The translations under genes were made by a program, and so were the position numbers. Below are positions 16,941 to 25,674 of a stretch of DNA of 64,000 bases, piece after piece. The stretch lies in NCBI RefSeq assembly GCF_000422285.1, contig NZ_AULM01000001.1:124001-188000 (forward strand), read 5' to 3'. Each line of letters starts with the position of its first letter. Within the stretch, counting starts at the first letter, position 1. Origin of the DNA: Desulfatiglans anilini DSM 4660 (GTDB taxonomy: Bacteria; Desulfobacterota; DSM-4660; Desulfatiglandales; Desulfatiglandaceae). The notes under the pieces were generated by a model, which had not been told where the DNA came from, did no database searches, and was given only the letters and a program-made list of their open reading frames with translations.

Positions 16941-17752
16941 GGGTGCTCCAGGGCCTGCAGGACGGCTGCTTCCATCGCCTCGAGGGGGGGTTCTTTGCCG
17001 GTCCACAGCCGGAATTGCGCGGCGCCCTGATGGATGAACATCCGCAGGCCGGGGATGACCGCGGCGCCTTTTCGACGGGCGACTCCGAGCAGACGCGTTT
17101 CCCTCGGGTTGTAGATCATATCCATGACCACCGGGGCCTGGATGAGCGCCTCGTCGAGGGGGCAACGGTCCTGGCGGGGGTGCATCCCGACCGGCGTGGC
17201 CTGGATCAGGAGGTCCACGGGGAGGCCCCGGAGGCCGTCGATCGGTGCGAAGGACGCGTTCAAGGCGCGCGCCAGTTCTTTACCTCTTTCGGGTGTCCGG
17301 TTGGCGATGGTGAGGGAGGCCCCGGCCTCCTTAAAGGCGAAGCCCGCTGCGCGTGCGGCTCCGCCTGCCCCGAGGATGACCACACGGCGTCCGGAGGGTT
17401 CCATGACCTCGCGCACGGCGGCCAGGGCTCCGGCCGCATCGGTGTTGTAGCCTGCGAGCCGGCCGCCCCGGTTCACGATGGTGTTCACTGCGCCGATCGC
17501 CCGGGCGAGGGGGTCGATGTCGTCGAGGAGGGGCATCACCGCTGTCTTGAAGGGAAGGGTGACGCTGCAGCCGCGGATCCCGAGGGCCCGCATGCCGTTG
17601 ACGGCGTCCGCCAGGCGATCGGTTTCAAAGGCCATGTAAACGGCATTCTCCCCCGTCGCCTCGAAGGCCCGATTGTGCATGACGGGGCTCAGCGTGTGGC
17701 CGAGGGGGTGGCCGATCACGGCGTAAAGGACGGTATGCTGGTCTATTCGCAT
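16937..17752 (-). CDS. aroE: Shikimate dehydrogenase
   Basis: The enzyme reduces 3-dehydroshikimate to shikimate with NADPH. The 271-residue protein has the substrate-binding GHPLGHTLSPVMHN, the catalytic Lys in VTLPFKTAV, the Asn/Asp region GYNTDAAG, the nucleotide loop GAGGAARA and the NRTPERG phosphate-binding motif. The ATG at 17752 overlaps the aroD stop by ten bases. It is operonic with aroD and aroA. Confidence 0.95.
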   Translation of the reverse strand: MRIDQHTVLYAVIGHPLGHTLSPVMHNRAFEATGENAVYMAFETDRLADAVNGMRALGIRGCSVTLPFKTAVMPLLDDIDPLARAIGAVNTIVNRGGRLAGYNTDAAGALAAVREVMEPSGRRVVILGAGGAARAAGFAFKEAGASLTIANRTPERGKELARALNASFAPIDGLRGLPVDLLIQATPVGMHPRQDRCPLDEALIQAPVVMDMIYNPRETRLLGVARRKGAAVIPGLRMFIHQGAAQFRLWTGKEPPLEAMEAAVLQALEHP

Positions 17753-18450
17753 AGGGCCAGGGTCTCCTGGAGTGCCTTCGTCTCGGCGACGGTCATCTGT
17801 CCGTCGGCTGATTCCTCGCCCTTTTCGAACGCGGCGAAGGTCAGAAAGCCGCCCATCGGCACACAGGCGATCCGGCTCAGGCGTCCGACCGGCCCCATGC
17901 AGAAGGCGATGATGTCCACCCCGAGGTCGCGCGCTCGAGGGATCAGCCCGAGCACGGTGAGGTTGTCTTCCGGCCGGTTCGCCCGCGTTACGATCTTGAT
18001 GATGTCGGCGCCGCTGTCCGCCATGTTCCGGAGGCGGCGTGAAAGCTCCGCCGGCTCCGGGGTCCCGTTCGGGTGATGGTGGGAGAGGATGATCCGCCCC
18101 GGCCGGCACCGATCGAAGAGTTCTTCCCTGACCTCCAGGGGGAGGCTGTATTCCACATCGATGTAGGATGCCCCTGCTTCGGCTGCGGTGATCAGGACCT
18201 CGGATCGCGCGCGGTTGTCCAGCGTGCCGAGCCCCCCCTGCCGGCGCGACCGGTAGGTGGCGATGACCGGCAGAGGGGCTGCAGCCAAAAGCCGCTCCAT
18301 ATCGATCTGTTCCATACCGTCGAGGCGGATTTCGAGGAGATCGGCCTCGTTCGATGCCTGCTGCATTTTGGCGACGGCCTCATCCGTGCCGCGCGCCGTA
18401 ATGGGTACTCCGATCACTTCCGGCTCCTCCTGGGCGATGTGTCTGCACAT
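17743..18450 (-). CDS. aroD: 3-dehydroquinate dehydratase, type I
   Basis: This class I aldolase-like enzyme converts 3-dehydroquinate to 3-dehydroshikimate. Type I residues are visible: a substrate Glu in DLLEIRLDGM, the catalytic His in ILSHHHPNGTP and the Schiff-base Lys in DIIKIVTRAN. At 235 residues the length is normal. The ATG at 18450 is separated from the upstream DHQ synthase II gene by about 220 bases, the longest gap inside the distal operon. Confidence 0.94.
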   Translation of the reverse strand: MCRHIAQEEPEVIGVPITARGTDEAVAKMQQASNEADLLEIRLDGMEQIDMERLLAAAPLPVIATYRSRRQGGLGTLDNRARSEVLITAAEAGASYIDVEYSLPLEVREELFDRCRPGRIILSHHHPNGTPEPAELSRRLRNMADSGADIIKIVTRANRPEDNLTVLGLIPRARDLGVDIIAFCMGPVGRLSRIACVPMGGFLTFAAFEKGEESADGQMTVAETKALQETLALCE

Positions 18451-18476
18451 CTGGAATCTGGATCTGAAATTCGAGC

Positions 18477-18500
18477 GATCGGGAAAGCGGTTTCCCGATC
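18477..18500 (-). promoter_or_regulatory. Hairpin in the leader of aroD
   Basis: GATCGGGAAA and its exact complement form a 10-bp stem with a four-base loop, 27 bases upstream of the aroD start. There is no T-run, so it is not a terminator; it may affect processing or mRNA stability. Confidence 0.4.
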
Positions 18501-18669
18501 AGCGCGCCCCTGCGATCACGCCTTCCGATGACCGCCCTGGCCATCTTGATCCTGCAGGGGCGCATGAGGCCCTTCACGGTGCATCATCCCATCAGGCATA
18601 GTGTTCGACGGCTTGGCGGGACAAAACACTCTGGGCATCTCGCTCGGGGTGGACGGCCCCGTCCGCGCT

Positions 18670-19665
18670 TCAGCGTTCGGTGATGGTTTCTTCGATCCGG
18701 TGTCCGAAATGCCGTCCGCCGGTCTCCGTGAAGCCCAACACCTGGTCGCCGGGCTGCAGGTGCACCACCGAAACGGCCCCGCCTTCCGGTGTCACGAGCC
18801 GGATCGTCTCAGCGTTCTGCAGGATGATGCCGGCCGTATGCCCATCGGGGTCCTCCGCCTCCACCAGGAGGAGGGGGCGCTTTTCGACCTTGGCCCGCCC
18901 CACCACGAGGTTTTCGGTGCGTCCGTCGGCGTGGACTCCCAGCACCTCGTCGCCGGCCTTGAGCTCGGAAAGATAGCGGGTCCGGCCGCCGGGAACCCGG
19001 ACGTAGGCGTGCACCGCCCCGGCGTTGACGCGAAAGGGGCGCGGCGCCACATAGGGGTTCTCGAGGCTTTCGGCATGCACCAGGAAGAGGGCGCGGTGGC
19101 TGTTGCCGACGAGGATCCCGTCGCCGGCCCCCATCATGGAGCACGTGTCGACGCACACCCGGTCCCCCATGCCGAGGTGGCGAACCCCGGTGACGGTGAA
19201 CCCGGACAGGGGCAAAGTCTGGCTCATCCCCTGGATCTCCTGAATGATGCTCCGCACCTCGGCCGTGTCCCGGCAGGTGATCAGCAGTCCGTCCATCCCT
19301 TTTTCGAGGATCCCGGCGGCCAGCCTGGCGCTCTCGATCCCGTCCACCTCGGCGAAGAGATTGGGGGTCCGGGCCACGAGGTTTTCGAGCGGAATGACAT
19401 GCCAGTCCGATGTCCGCACGATCACGCGTTTTCCAGCCGCCGCGTCCACGATCCGTTCCTGGTCGTCCGCCGAGGTGATCTCCATGGTGACCACGTCTTC
19501 GCCCCAGCGGAGGTCCCCGTCCTCCGAGACGGTCTTGATGCGTCCGAGCTCTTTGACCCGGGGGGTGTACTCCTTCGGCACCACCACCGCCGCGGCCCCG
19601 CTCTCGAGGGCCGTGGTTACCAGGGTCTTGTCCCAGGGGTCCACCTTGACCCAGATCTCTTTCAT
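18670..19665 (-). CDS. aroB': 3-dehydroquinate synthase II (archaeal type)
   Basis: The 331-residue protein belongs to the archaeal MJ1249-type family, which oxidatively deaminates and cyclises ADH to 3-dehydroquinate with NAD and replaces AroB. The N-terminus MKEIWVKVDPWDK and the blocks GDRVCVDTCSMMGAGDGILVG, RPFRVNAGAVHAYV and GHTAGIILQNAETIRLV are typical. The ATG at 19665 overlaps the tyrA stop (ATGA). Together with the ADH synthase gene it supports the aspartate-semialdehyde route. No classical aroB is seen in this window. Confidence 0.92.
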   Translation of the reverse strand: MKEIWVKVDPWDKTLVTTALESGAAAVVVPKEYTPRVKELGRIKTVSEDGDLRWGEDVVTMEITSADDQERIVDAAAGKRVIVRTSDWHVIPLENLVARTPNLFAEVDGIESARLAAGILEKGMDGLLITCRDTAEVRSIIQEIQGMSQTLPLSGFTVTGVRHLGMGDRVCVDTCSMMGAGDGILVGNSHRALFLVHAESLENPYVAPRPFRVNAGAVHAYVRVPGGRTRYLSELKAGDEVLGVHADGRTENLVVGRAKVEKRPLLLVEAEDPDGHTAGIILQNAETIRLVTPEGGAVSVVHLQPGDQVLGFTETGGRHFGHRIEETITER

Positions 19666-20468
19666 CCGCTCTCTCCCTGTTTGGCCTGCGGATCGAAACA
19701 ACCCCGCAGCATGTCGAATTGCCGGTTGAATGCCACTCTGTCAAGGCCTCGGATTTCTTCCCGCAGCTGCTCCGCCGCCTGGATGTAGGCATCCATGCAG
19801 GGCCCCGCATGGGGATTAGCCATCAAGAGTCCCTCGAACAGATCGGAAGGCTGCGCCAGCAGGCCCCTGATACGTCCCACAGCCTGTTGGAAGTTGGGGG
19901 TGGCGCAGGCCTCCAGCTCCTCTGCAGCAAACCCGGAGCCGGCGAGGCACCGGGCCAGGACCAGCGTCGTAAAATGCAGCAGCCCCTGGATCACCCCCAT
20001 CCGCCGGTCGTGGTCTTCGGGAGGCATGAGGCACGGCTGGATGCCTCCCGCCCGCAGCACTGTCTGCAGCCAGCCCAGACCGTCCTCTCCCCGGCCGGGA
20101 CAAAGGACCATCCGGAGGGCATCCGCGGGGCGGGCTTCCGGGCCGAAAAGCGGGTGGGCGCCGACCACCTGGCAGGCTCCCCAGGCAAGCATGGCATGGA
20201 CCGGCTCAGCCTTGACCGATGTGAGATCCATCAGCAGCGCCTCCGTCCGCACCAGCGGCGCCAGTTCCCGGATGACGGGCAGCGTGGCCGCGATGGGGAC
20301 CGAGAGGACCACGACGTCGCAGCGCCGCGCCAGATCCGCGGGAGAGGGGTCGTCTCCGGGTCCGGCGGTCAGAACCCTCAGGCCCTGCTGTTCGAAGAAG
20401 TGTTTGAACCAGGAGCCCATCCGCCCATTTCCGCCGACGATCCCCACGAGGGGCGCTGTCAGCTCCAC
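19662..20468 (-). CDS. tyrA: Prephenate dehydrogenase
   Basis: This NAD(P)-dependent enzyme converts prephenate to 4-hydroxyphenylpyruvate for tyrosine. The 268-residue protein has the Rossmann loop GIVGGNGRMGSWF, the active-site region VGAHPLFGPEA and the helical domain with VIQGLLHFTTL. The loop reads GGNGRMG, like the TyrA part of the enterobacterial T-protein, but no chorismate mutase domain is attached; that domain is on PheA. It overlaps pheA by ten bases. Confidence 0.92.
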   Translation of the reverse strand: MELTAPLVGIVGGNGRMGSWFKHFFEQQGLRVLTAGPGDDPSPADLARRCDVVVLSVPIAATLPVIRELAPLVRTEALLMDLTSVKAEPVHAMLAWGACQVVGAHPLFGPEARPADALRMVLCPGRGEDGLGWLQTVLRAGGIQPCLMPPEDHDRRMGVIQGLLHFTTLVLARCLAGSGFAAEELEACATPNFQQAVGRIRGLLAQPSDLFEGLLMANPHAGPCMDAYIQAAEQLREEIRGLDRVAFNRQFDMLRGCFDPQAKQGESG

Positions 20469-21565
20469 GGCTCACCGCCTTTCGGATAGGAACCGAGGCG
20501 CTTCAGGAAGGCGCATCGCTCGTCCATCACCGGAAGCGCCTCCCTCAGGGGGGTCTCTCTTTCATGCCCTTCCAGGTCGGCGAAGAAGAGGTATTCCCAG
20601 GTTTTGGTCTTCATGGGCCGCGACTCGATGCGGGTCATGTTGATCCCGTTTCGTGCCAGGGGTTCGAGGACTTCGTACAGGGACCCCGGGCGATGGCGGA
20701 GGGAAAAAAGGACCGAGGTCTTGTCATGACCGCTCGGGCGGTTTTCCCGCTTGCCGATGGCGAGGAACCGCGTCACATTGTCGGCATAGTCCTGGATGTC
20801 CTGGACGAGCATCGAAAGGTCCAGATGCATCGCTGCGAATTGTCCGCCCACGGCCGCCGCCCCCGCTTCTTCGGACGCAAGCCGGGCCGCGGCGGCGGTG
20901 CTGGAAGTCTCGCGGCATGGCACGCCCGGCAGGTTGCTTCTGAGCCACCCTCGGCACTGTGCCAGGGCCATGGGGTGCGAGTAGACGCAGCGGACCTCCG
21001 AGAGCGTGCTGCACCGGCTGAGGAGGTGGTGCCGGATGCGCAGGAAGGTTTCGCCCTGGATTCGGAGCGGGGACCGGTAGAGGAGGTCCAGGGTGCGGCT
21101 GACGGCGCCTTCATAGGCGTTTTCGATCGGCACCACGCCATCCTGGCAGACGTCTTTTTCCACGGCGGCGAAGACGTCATCCAGGGTGTCCACGGGCTGG
21201 AAGGCGGGGGCCTGGCCGAAAAAGGCGATGGCCGCCTGGTGGGAGAAGGTGCCCGGCGGCCCCAGGTAGGCGATGGTCATATCCTCCTGCACGGAGCGGC
21301 AGGCGGAGATGATCTCCCGAAACACCCGGCGGATGGCGTCGGGGGCGATCTCCTCCCCGCCGATCTCCACCAGCCGCCTGAGCACATGCCCCTCGCGCCC
21401 CGGGTCCATAATGGGCAGCTCGAGCTCCTTCTTCGCGTTTCCGATGGCGCGCGAGACGGTCTGGCGCCTCGCGAGGAGCTTCAGGATCGCCTCGTCGATG
21501 CCGTCGATTTCGCTTCGCCGTTTATGAAACTCTTGCCAGTTTGAGTCCGAGTGGTTCATTTTCAC
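20459..21565 (-). CDS. pheA: Bifunctional chorismate mutase/prephenate dehydratase
   Basis: Residues about 10-90 form an AroQ chorismate mutase ([19 protein letters not shown]). Residues about 95-275 are prephenate dehydratase, with [14 protein letters not shown] and the catalytic [11 protein letters not shown]-terminal ACT domain carries the Phe-binding ESRPMK motif, so feedback inhibition by phenylalanine is expected. The 368-residue product starts with GTG at 21565 or ATG at 21559; either overlaps the ADH synthase gene. Confidence 0.95.
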   Translation of the reverse strand: MKMNHSDSNWQEFHKRRSEIDGIDEAILKLLARRQTVSRAIGNAKKELELPIMDPGREGHVLRRLVEIGGEEIAPDAIRRVFREIISACRSVQEDMTIAYLGPPGTFSHQAAIAFFGQAPAFQPVDTLDDVFAAVEKDVCQDGVVPIENAYEGAVSRTLDLLYRSPLRIQGETFLRIRHHLLSRCSTLSEVRCVYSHPMALAQCRGWLRSNLPGVPCRETSSTAAAARLASEEAGAAAVGGQFAAMHLDLSMLVQDIQDYADNVTRFLAIGKRENRPSGHDKTSVLFSLRHRPGSLYEVLEPLARNGINMTRIESRPMKTKTWEYLFFADLEGHERETPLREALPVMDERCAFLKRLGSYPKGGEPWS

Positions 21566-22373
21566 TATCCGTCTTCTCTGGGTGATTCAGGAAATCGAGC
21601 GCCTTTTCCACGTCGGCGCCTTCATGGACGATCATGGAAAGGGCCCGCACGATGCGGGTGGGGTTCTGGTGCTGGAAGACGTTCCGGCCGATGGAGGTGC
21701 CTGCGGCCCCGGCATCGATGGCTCCCCTGACCATCTCGAGGATGGCCCGGTCCGAGCCCATCTTGGGCCCCCCTGCGATGATGACGGGGACGTGGCATCC
21801 TTCCACCACCTCCCGGAAGGTCTCCGGACTGCCGGTGTAGCTGACCTTGACCATGTCCGCGCCCAGTTCGGCCCCGAGGCGGGCGGCATGCTTGATGACC
21901 GCCGGGTCGTATTCGTCCTTCACCTTCTCCCCGCGCGGGTAGATCATGGCGAGGAGCGGCATGCCCCATTCCGCAGCGCTCAGGGCGACCTTGCCGAAGT
22001 CGGCCAGCATCTCCTTTTCGTACCCGTTGCCGATGTTGACGTGGATCGAGACGGCGTCGGCGCCGAGTTTTATGGCCTCTTCGACCGTACAGACCAGGGT
22101 CTTGGCATTGGGGTGCGGGGAAAGAGAGGTGCTTGCCGACAGGTGTACGATCAGTCCCATGTCCGGGCCGCTCCGGCGATGTCCGCGGGCCACCATGCCC
22201 TTATGCTCCACAACGGCGTTGGCGCCGCCGGCCGCCACCTGGCGCATGGCCTCCTTCATATTGGTGATGCCCAGGATGGGCCCGGCTGTGACGCCGTGGT
22301 CCATCGGGACGATGACGGTCTTGCCGGTCTGGCGGTCCATGATTCTTTCCATTCTGATTGCTTTGCCGATCAT
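21522..22373 (-). CDS. aroA': 2-amino-3,7-dideoxy-D-threo-hept-6-ulosonate synthase (ADH synthase)
   Basis: This is a class I aldolase of the archaeal MJ0400 type. It condenses a deoxyketohexose phosphate with L-aspartate semialdehyde, the first step of the alternative shikimate entry. The 283-residue protein shows [37 protein letters not shown], the Schiff-base segment MVKVSYTG and [10 protein letters not shown]. The ATG at 22373 has AGGAGGGAAC upstream. It precedes pheA and lies downstream of the pseudoreceiver and STAS-like genes, all behind the 23594-23628 attenuator. Confidence 0.9.
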   Translation of the reverse strand: MIGKAIRMERIMDRQTGKTVIVPMDHGVTAGPILGITNMKEAMRQVAAGGANAVVEHKGMVARGHRRSGPDMGLIVHLSASTSLSPHPNAKTLVCTVEEAIKLGADAVSIHVNIGNGYEKEMLADFGKVALSAAEWGMPLLAMIYPRGEKVKDEYDPAVIKHAARLGAELGADMVKVSYTGSPETFREVVEGCHVPVIIAGGPKMGSDRAILEMVRGAIDAGAAGTSIGRNVFQHQNPTRIVRALSMIVHEGADVEKALDFLNHPEKTDSENEPLGLKLARVS

Positions 22374-22460
22374 GATACGTTCCCTCCTTCGGATTTTAAG
22401 ACAATCTTGTTTGGATTCAAAACGGTTATGTTGTTTTTCCCTAGGGGGGCGTCTTCAGCC

Positions 22461-22497
22461 GTCATCCAGAAACCGGGACCCGTCCCGCAGGGATGAC
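22461..22497. repeat. REP-like palindrome upstream of the ADH synthase gene
   Basis: GTCATCC (22461-22467) pairs with GGATGAC (22491-22497), and an inner CGGGACCCGTCCCG also folds back on itself. The inner part matches the interior of the 274-bp repeat family. It lies between the STAS-like gene and the ADH synthase gene. Confidence 0.55.
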
Positions 22498-22531
22498 ATT
22501 GGGCAGACGCCGCCCGTGAACCGAAAACTCC

Positions 22532-22867
22532 TCATTTCCCGATTGAAAACCCGCCTGTGCCGTACGATGCATTTCCGTCGGAATGGGCGGTCCTTTGAGG
22601 GGCTATTTGCGCGGCGTACTCCCCTGTGAAGCGCAGATTCAGCGACCGCGTGTTCAGGTCGCTCAGATGGCGCAGAAAAAGTTCCCTCCCGATGGGGTCG
22701 ACATGCCCGAGGCAGGTTGTATGGATGAAAATCTGCTGCGAACCGCAGCCGAGGCTCTGAAGGGTATGAAGCAATTCGCAGGCGGAGCCCTTGTCGAAAT
22801 CCCCCTCCAGCCTGAGATGCAGATTTTCGCTGTTTCGATGAATCATGATGTGAAAACGGTTGCCCAT
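22532..22867 (-). CDS. STAS-like small protein in the aro operon
   Basis: The 111-residue protein resembles a STAS/anti-sigma-factor-antagonist fold: an N-terminal strand pair (LHLRLEGDFDKGSACELLHTL), then IFIHTTCLGHVDPIGRELF where STAS proteins carry the regulatory Ser/Thr turn. The call is tentative. The ATG at 22867 is preferred because GGGAGGGAACC lies at the right distance; the frame is open further upstream. It sits between the pseudoreceiver and the ADH synthase gene, so a regulatory role in aromatic biosynthesis is possible but speculative. Confidence 0.55.
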   Translation of the reverse strand: MGNRFHIMIHRNSENLHLRLEGDFDKGSACELLHTLQSLGCGSQQIFIHTTCLGHVDPIGRELFLRHLSDLNTRSLNLRFTGEYAAQIAPQRTAHSDGNASYGTGGFSIGK

Positions 22868-23085
22868 AAATGGTTCCCTCCCGATTGCGGATAGGGTGGA
22901 TATCCCGACCATGCGGCGCGCCGACTCGTTATTCCGGTTCCCCTGGAGGGCTTTCCCCTCGGTTCCGCCGCCGGTCTCGGGGGCCTTTGGGCAGCCTGCC
23001 GCCGGCTTGCTGCCACCGCTTTCCTGCAGGCTCCTGTGAAAGCGCGCCTCCGTGGCCGGTTCGAAGAGTTGAGCGTCCCTGGAAA

Positions 23086-23523
23086 TCATTTTGAAAAAGC
23101 CCCCGTATGCTTAGATGCGAGCGCATCGGAAGCCGATAAGGCCGTGCATGGAAGCCGCCCTTCCCGCCCCCGGTTGCAAAGGACGCGCTTGACAGTGCGT
23201 TTGAGTTTCCCGAGGTTCAGGCTTCCCACCAGGTAATTGTGGGCCGAGACCCACCGGGGCGGGAGGTCCAGCCACGGCTGGTCCGTGAAGAGGATCGCCG
23301 GCAGCCGGGGGTGGTTCCCTCTGATGCGCTGCAGCCAGTAGAGCCCTTCGGCATAACGGGGGCTGATATGCCAGACAAGGAGGTCCGGCCCGTTCTGTTC
23401 GATCAACCGGTCGAGGCCTGCCGGCTCCTGACACCCCAAGACATCGTACCCCTCTTCGATCAGGAGGTCCTTCAGAAGAATGCGGACTGGTCGTTCATCT
23501 CCTACCAGAAGAATCCTGTTCAT
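23086..23523 (-). CDS. Degenerate response-regulator receiver (pseudoreceiver) protein
   Basis: The 145-residue protein has the CheY-like start NRILLVGDERPVRILLKDLLIEEGY, with an acidic pair at the metal site. The phospho-acceptor Asp is replaced: the expected LLxD segment reads LLVWHISP. The conserved Lys near the C-terminal end is also absent (YLVGSLN). Phosphorylation is therefore unlikely. No output domain follows. The ATG at 23523 has GGGAGG upstream. It is the first gene after an aromatic attenuator and precedes a STAS-like gene and the ADH synthase gene. Confidence 0.65.
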   Translation of the reverse strand: MNRILLVGDERPVRILLKDLLIEEGYDVLGCQEPAGLDRLIEQNGPDLLVWHISPRYAEGLYWLQRIRGNHPRLPAILFTDQPWLDLPPRWVSAHNYLVGSLNLGKLKRTVKRVLCNRGREGRLPCTALSASDALASKHTGAFSK

Positions 23524-23593
23524 AAACTGCCTCCCTTTGTGTGCGATGGTTTGCCTGCGGGCCGGGGCCCCGGCAACGGACTCCCGTTGGTGC

Positions 23594-23628
23594 AAAAAAA
23601 AGCCGTGGGGGATCTTTCCACCCACGGC
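23594..23628 (-). terminator. Attenuator terminator downstream of aromatic leader peptide 1
   Basis: On the minus strand GCCGTGGG-type arms (23621-23628 with 23602-23609) form a hairpin followed by eight T residues. It lies about 20 bases after the stop of the leader peptide. The 5' arm CGTGGG can instead pair with CCCATG (23656-23661) inside the leader codons, which would block the terminator. Confidence 0.85.
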
Positions 23629-23646
23629 CTCCTTGCGGTTCAAAGC

Positions 23647-23829
23647 TCAAAGGCGCATGGGCGGACCGGTCCACCAGTAGTAAAAATAAAAGCCGTCCTG
23701 AGCCCCGCGGTTGACAAAAGGCGCCATGCCGGAAGGGGCCAAGACCGGTCCGATTCTCTCTTCCGTTTCACGGCGGCGGGGCATGCCTTTCAAAGCCGTG
23801 TGCTGTCCCGTGTGCGTTGAAGACGTCAT
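23647..23829 (-). CDS. Aromatic leader peptide 1 of the distal aro operon
   Basis: The frame starts six bases after the aroC stop, with AGAAAGG inside the aroC end, and encodes up to 60 residues. The final part reads GFYFYYWWTGPPMRL: five Phe/Tyr and two Trp codons in a row-like cluster, then Pro-Pro-Met-Arg-Leu. A rho-independent terminator follows. Ribosome stalling when charged Phe, Tyr or Trp tRNAs are scarce should leave the CCGCCCATG codons free to pair with the terminator arm and allow transcription into the ADH synthase-pheA-tyrA part. Internal ATG starts (for example at 23784) are possible. Confidence 0.82.
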   Translation of the reverse strand: MTSSTHTGQHTALKGMPRRRETEERIGPVLAPSGMAPFVNRGAQDGFYFYYWWTGPPMRL

Positions 23830-23832
23830 GCT

Positions 23833-24933
23833 CTAGCCTTTCTCGAAGAAACCGCGTTGGAGATTGTTCTGAAAAGGACCCGTCATCTGTGCCCGCGCCC
23901 GCAGGTAATGGTCGGCCAGGACGAGCAGGACCATCGCCTCGAGGACCGGGACGATCCGGGAAACGGCGGTGGTGTCGTGCCTCCCCGACAGCTTCAGGCG
24001 GAAGGGTTTTCCGTTACGGTCGATGGTCTGCTGCTCCATCCCGATGGACGGGATCGGTTTGACGGCCGCCCGAAGGACGATATCCGCTCCCGTCGACACC
24101 CCGCCGAGGATCCCGCCGGCGTGATTCGAGGCGAAGGCTTCCGGCATGATCGGATCGTTGTTCTCGGACCCCCTCAAGCGGGCGGACTCGAACCCCGCGC
24201 CGATCTCCACCCCCTTGACCGCGCCGACGGACATCACAGCCTTGGCGAGGTCGGCGTCCAGTTTGTCGAAAACGGGCTCTCCCAGGCCCGGCGGGCAGCC
24301 CGTGATCAAAACCTCGATGATGCCCCCCGCTGAATCCCCGGTTGCCCGAATGGCCTCGAGGGCCTCGGCCATTCGAGCCGCGGCCTCGGGGTCGGCACAG
24401 CGGAAAGGATTCCCGGCGGCGTTTTGGATGTCGCCTTTCCCCGCTTGGACCCCGGCAAGTTCAACGGTGTAGCCCTGTACGGAGACCCCGGCAGGGTGCA
24501 GGATTTTTCCGGCGATCACGCCCGCGGCGACCCGGGCCGCCGTTTCGCGGGCCGATGCCCGGCCGCCGCCCCGGTGATCCCTGTGGCCGTACTTCATGTG
24601 ATAGGAGATGTCGGCGTGCCCGGGGCGGAAAATGTGACGGAGCTGCTCGTAGGGCCGGCTGTCGGCGTCCTGGTTGTGGATCAGGAGCGTGATCGGTGTG
24701 CCGGTTGTTCGATCTTCGAAGACTCCGGAGAGGAGGATGACCTGATCTTTTTCGCTGCGGGGGCTGTCAAAGGGCCGTGTTCCCGGGCGCCGCCTCGCCA
24801 TGGCCTCCAGAAAATCCGTTTCCGAAAGCGCGAGACCCGGAGGGCAGCCGTCGACCACGGCCCCCACGGCCGGGCCGTGGGACTCTCCGAAGGTGGTTAT
24901 TCTCAGCGCTTGTCCGAAGGTGTTACCTGGCAT
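23833..24933 (-). CDS. aroC: Chorismate synthase
   Basis: The enzyme makes chorismate from EPSP with reduced FMN. The 366-residue protein shows the signatures TFGESHGPAVGAVVDGCPPG, the HIFRPGHADISYHMKYG region, RGGGRASARETAARV and the C-terminal SGRHDTTAVSR. The ATG at 24933 overlaps the aroK end by 11 bases and has AAGG upstream. Its stop is six bases from the start of aromatic leader peptide 1, so it closes the proximal part of the operon. Confidence 0.96.
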   Translation of the reverse strand: MPGNTFGQALRITTFGESHGPAVGAVVDGCPPGLALSETDFLEAMARRRPGTRPFDSPRSEKDQVILLSGVFEDRTTGTPITLLIHNQDADSRPYEQLRHIFRPGHADISYHMKYGHRDHRGGGRASARETAARVAAGVIAGKILHPAGVSVQGYTVELAGVQAGKGDIQNAAGNPFRCADPEAAARMAEALEAIRATGDSAGGIIEVLITGCPPGLGEPVFDKLDADLAKAVMSVGAVKGVEIGAGFESARLRGSENNDPIMPEAFASNHAGGILGGVSTGADIVLRAAVKPIPSIGMEQQTIDRNGKPFRLKLSGRHDTTAVSRIVPVLEAMVLLVLADHYLRARAQMTGPFQNNLQRGFFEKG

Positions 24934-25516
24934 GGCGGCTACCTTTTTCCACAGGTTCCGGGAGGTCCGACCGCCCCGGAAGAGTTTCCCCGGCCTGTCG
25001 GTTCCAGGGCAGGAGGGCAAGGATTTCATCGGCAATGGCCTGCGGGCTCCTGGAGGTCGCATCGAGGGCACAGTCGCAGGCGCTTTCATAGAGTGCCGTC
25101 CTCGCCTCCAGGACCCGCTCGATCTCGCTGCAGGCATCGCCGCCGGCCAGCGGGGGCCGGCAGATGGCTGCATCAGGGTCCTGCTGCATCCGGCGGCGGA
25201 TGGCGGCTGCGTCCGCCTTGAGCCAGACCACCCAACCATTCGCCCTCAGATCGGAGATGTTTTGGGGGTCGAGGACAACGCCTCCGCCCGTGGCGATCAC
25301 CAGATCGTCCATCCCGGCCAGGCCCTGGATCGTCCGTCTTTCAGCGTTTCTGAAGGAAGCCCAGCCGGCCATCGCGATGAAATCCTGGATGGATCGTTCC
25401 ATGCGGTCTTCGATCGCGCGGTCCGTATCGAAGAAAGGCCTATTCAGCCTTTCGGCCAGAAGAGAGCCGATGGTCGATTTTCCGCTGCAGCGATAGCCGA
25501 TCAGGACGATGTTCAT
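24923..25516 (-). CDS. aroK: Shikimate kinase
   Basis: The 197-residue P-loop kinase phosphorylates shikimate. It shows Walker A GYRCSGKST, the shikimate-binding FFDTD and FRNAERR segments, ATGGGVVL and the lid Arg in ICRPPLAGG. The C-terminal extension past the lid region is slightly longer than usual. The ATG at 25516 lies about 100 bases after the attenuator at 25614-25652. It is the first structural gene of the minus-strand aro operon. Confidence 0.93.
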   Translation of the reverse strand: MNIVLIGYRCSGKSTIGSLLAERLNRPFFDTDRAIEDRMERSIQDFIAMAGWASFRNAERRTIQGLAGMDDLVIATGGGVVLDPQNISDLRANGWVVWLKADAAAIRRRMQQDPDAAICRPPLAGGDACSEIERVLEARTALYESACDCALDATSRSPQAIADEILALLPWNRQAGETLPGRSDLPEPVEKGSRHAR

Positions 25517-25613
25517 CACGTTCGTGCGGCCGATTGGCGGGCCACGCCTCCTTGGGATGACGAAGCGGCCTCGATGGTCTCGGGCTGCCTCGAAGGTTCT
25601 ATCCGGTTGACTG

Positions 25614-25652
25614 CAAAAAAAAACCGCGGGTCCTGAGAGGTGCCCACGGTTT
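25614..25652 (-). terminator. Attenuator terminator upstream of aroK
   Basis: On the minus strand arms AACCGTGGG and CCCGCGGTT (25643-25651 with 25622-25630) form a stem with one U-G pair, followed by eight T residues (25614-25621). The 5' arm CCGTGGGC can alternatively pair with GCCCATGG (25680-25687) in the leader peptide codons, giving an antiterminator. Confidence 0.85.
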
Positions 25653-25674
25653 GAGATGCCTGGTCGAGAACATT

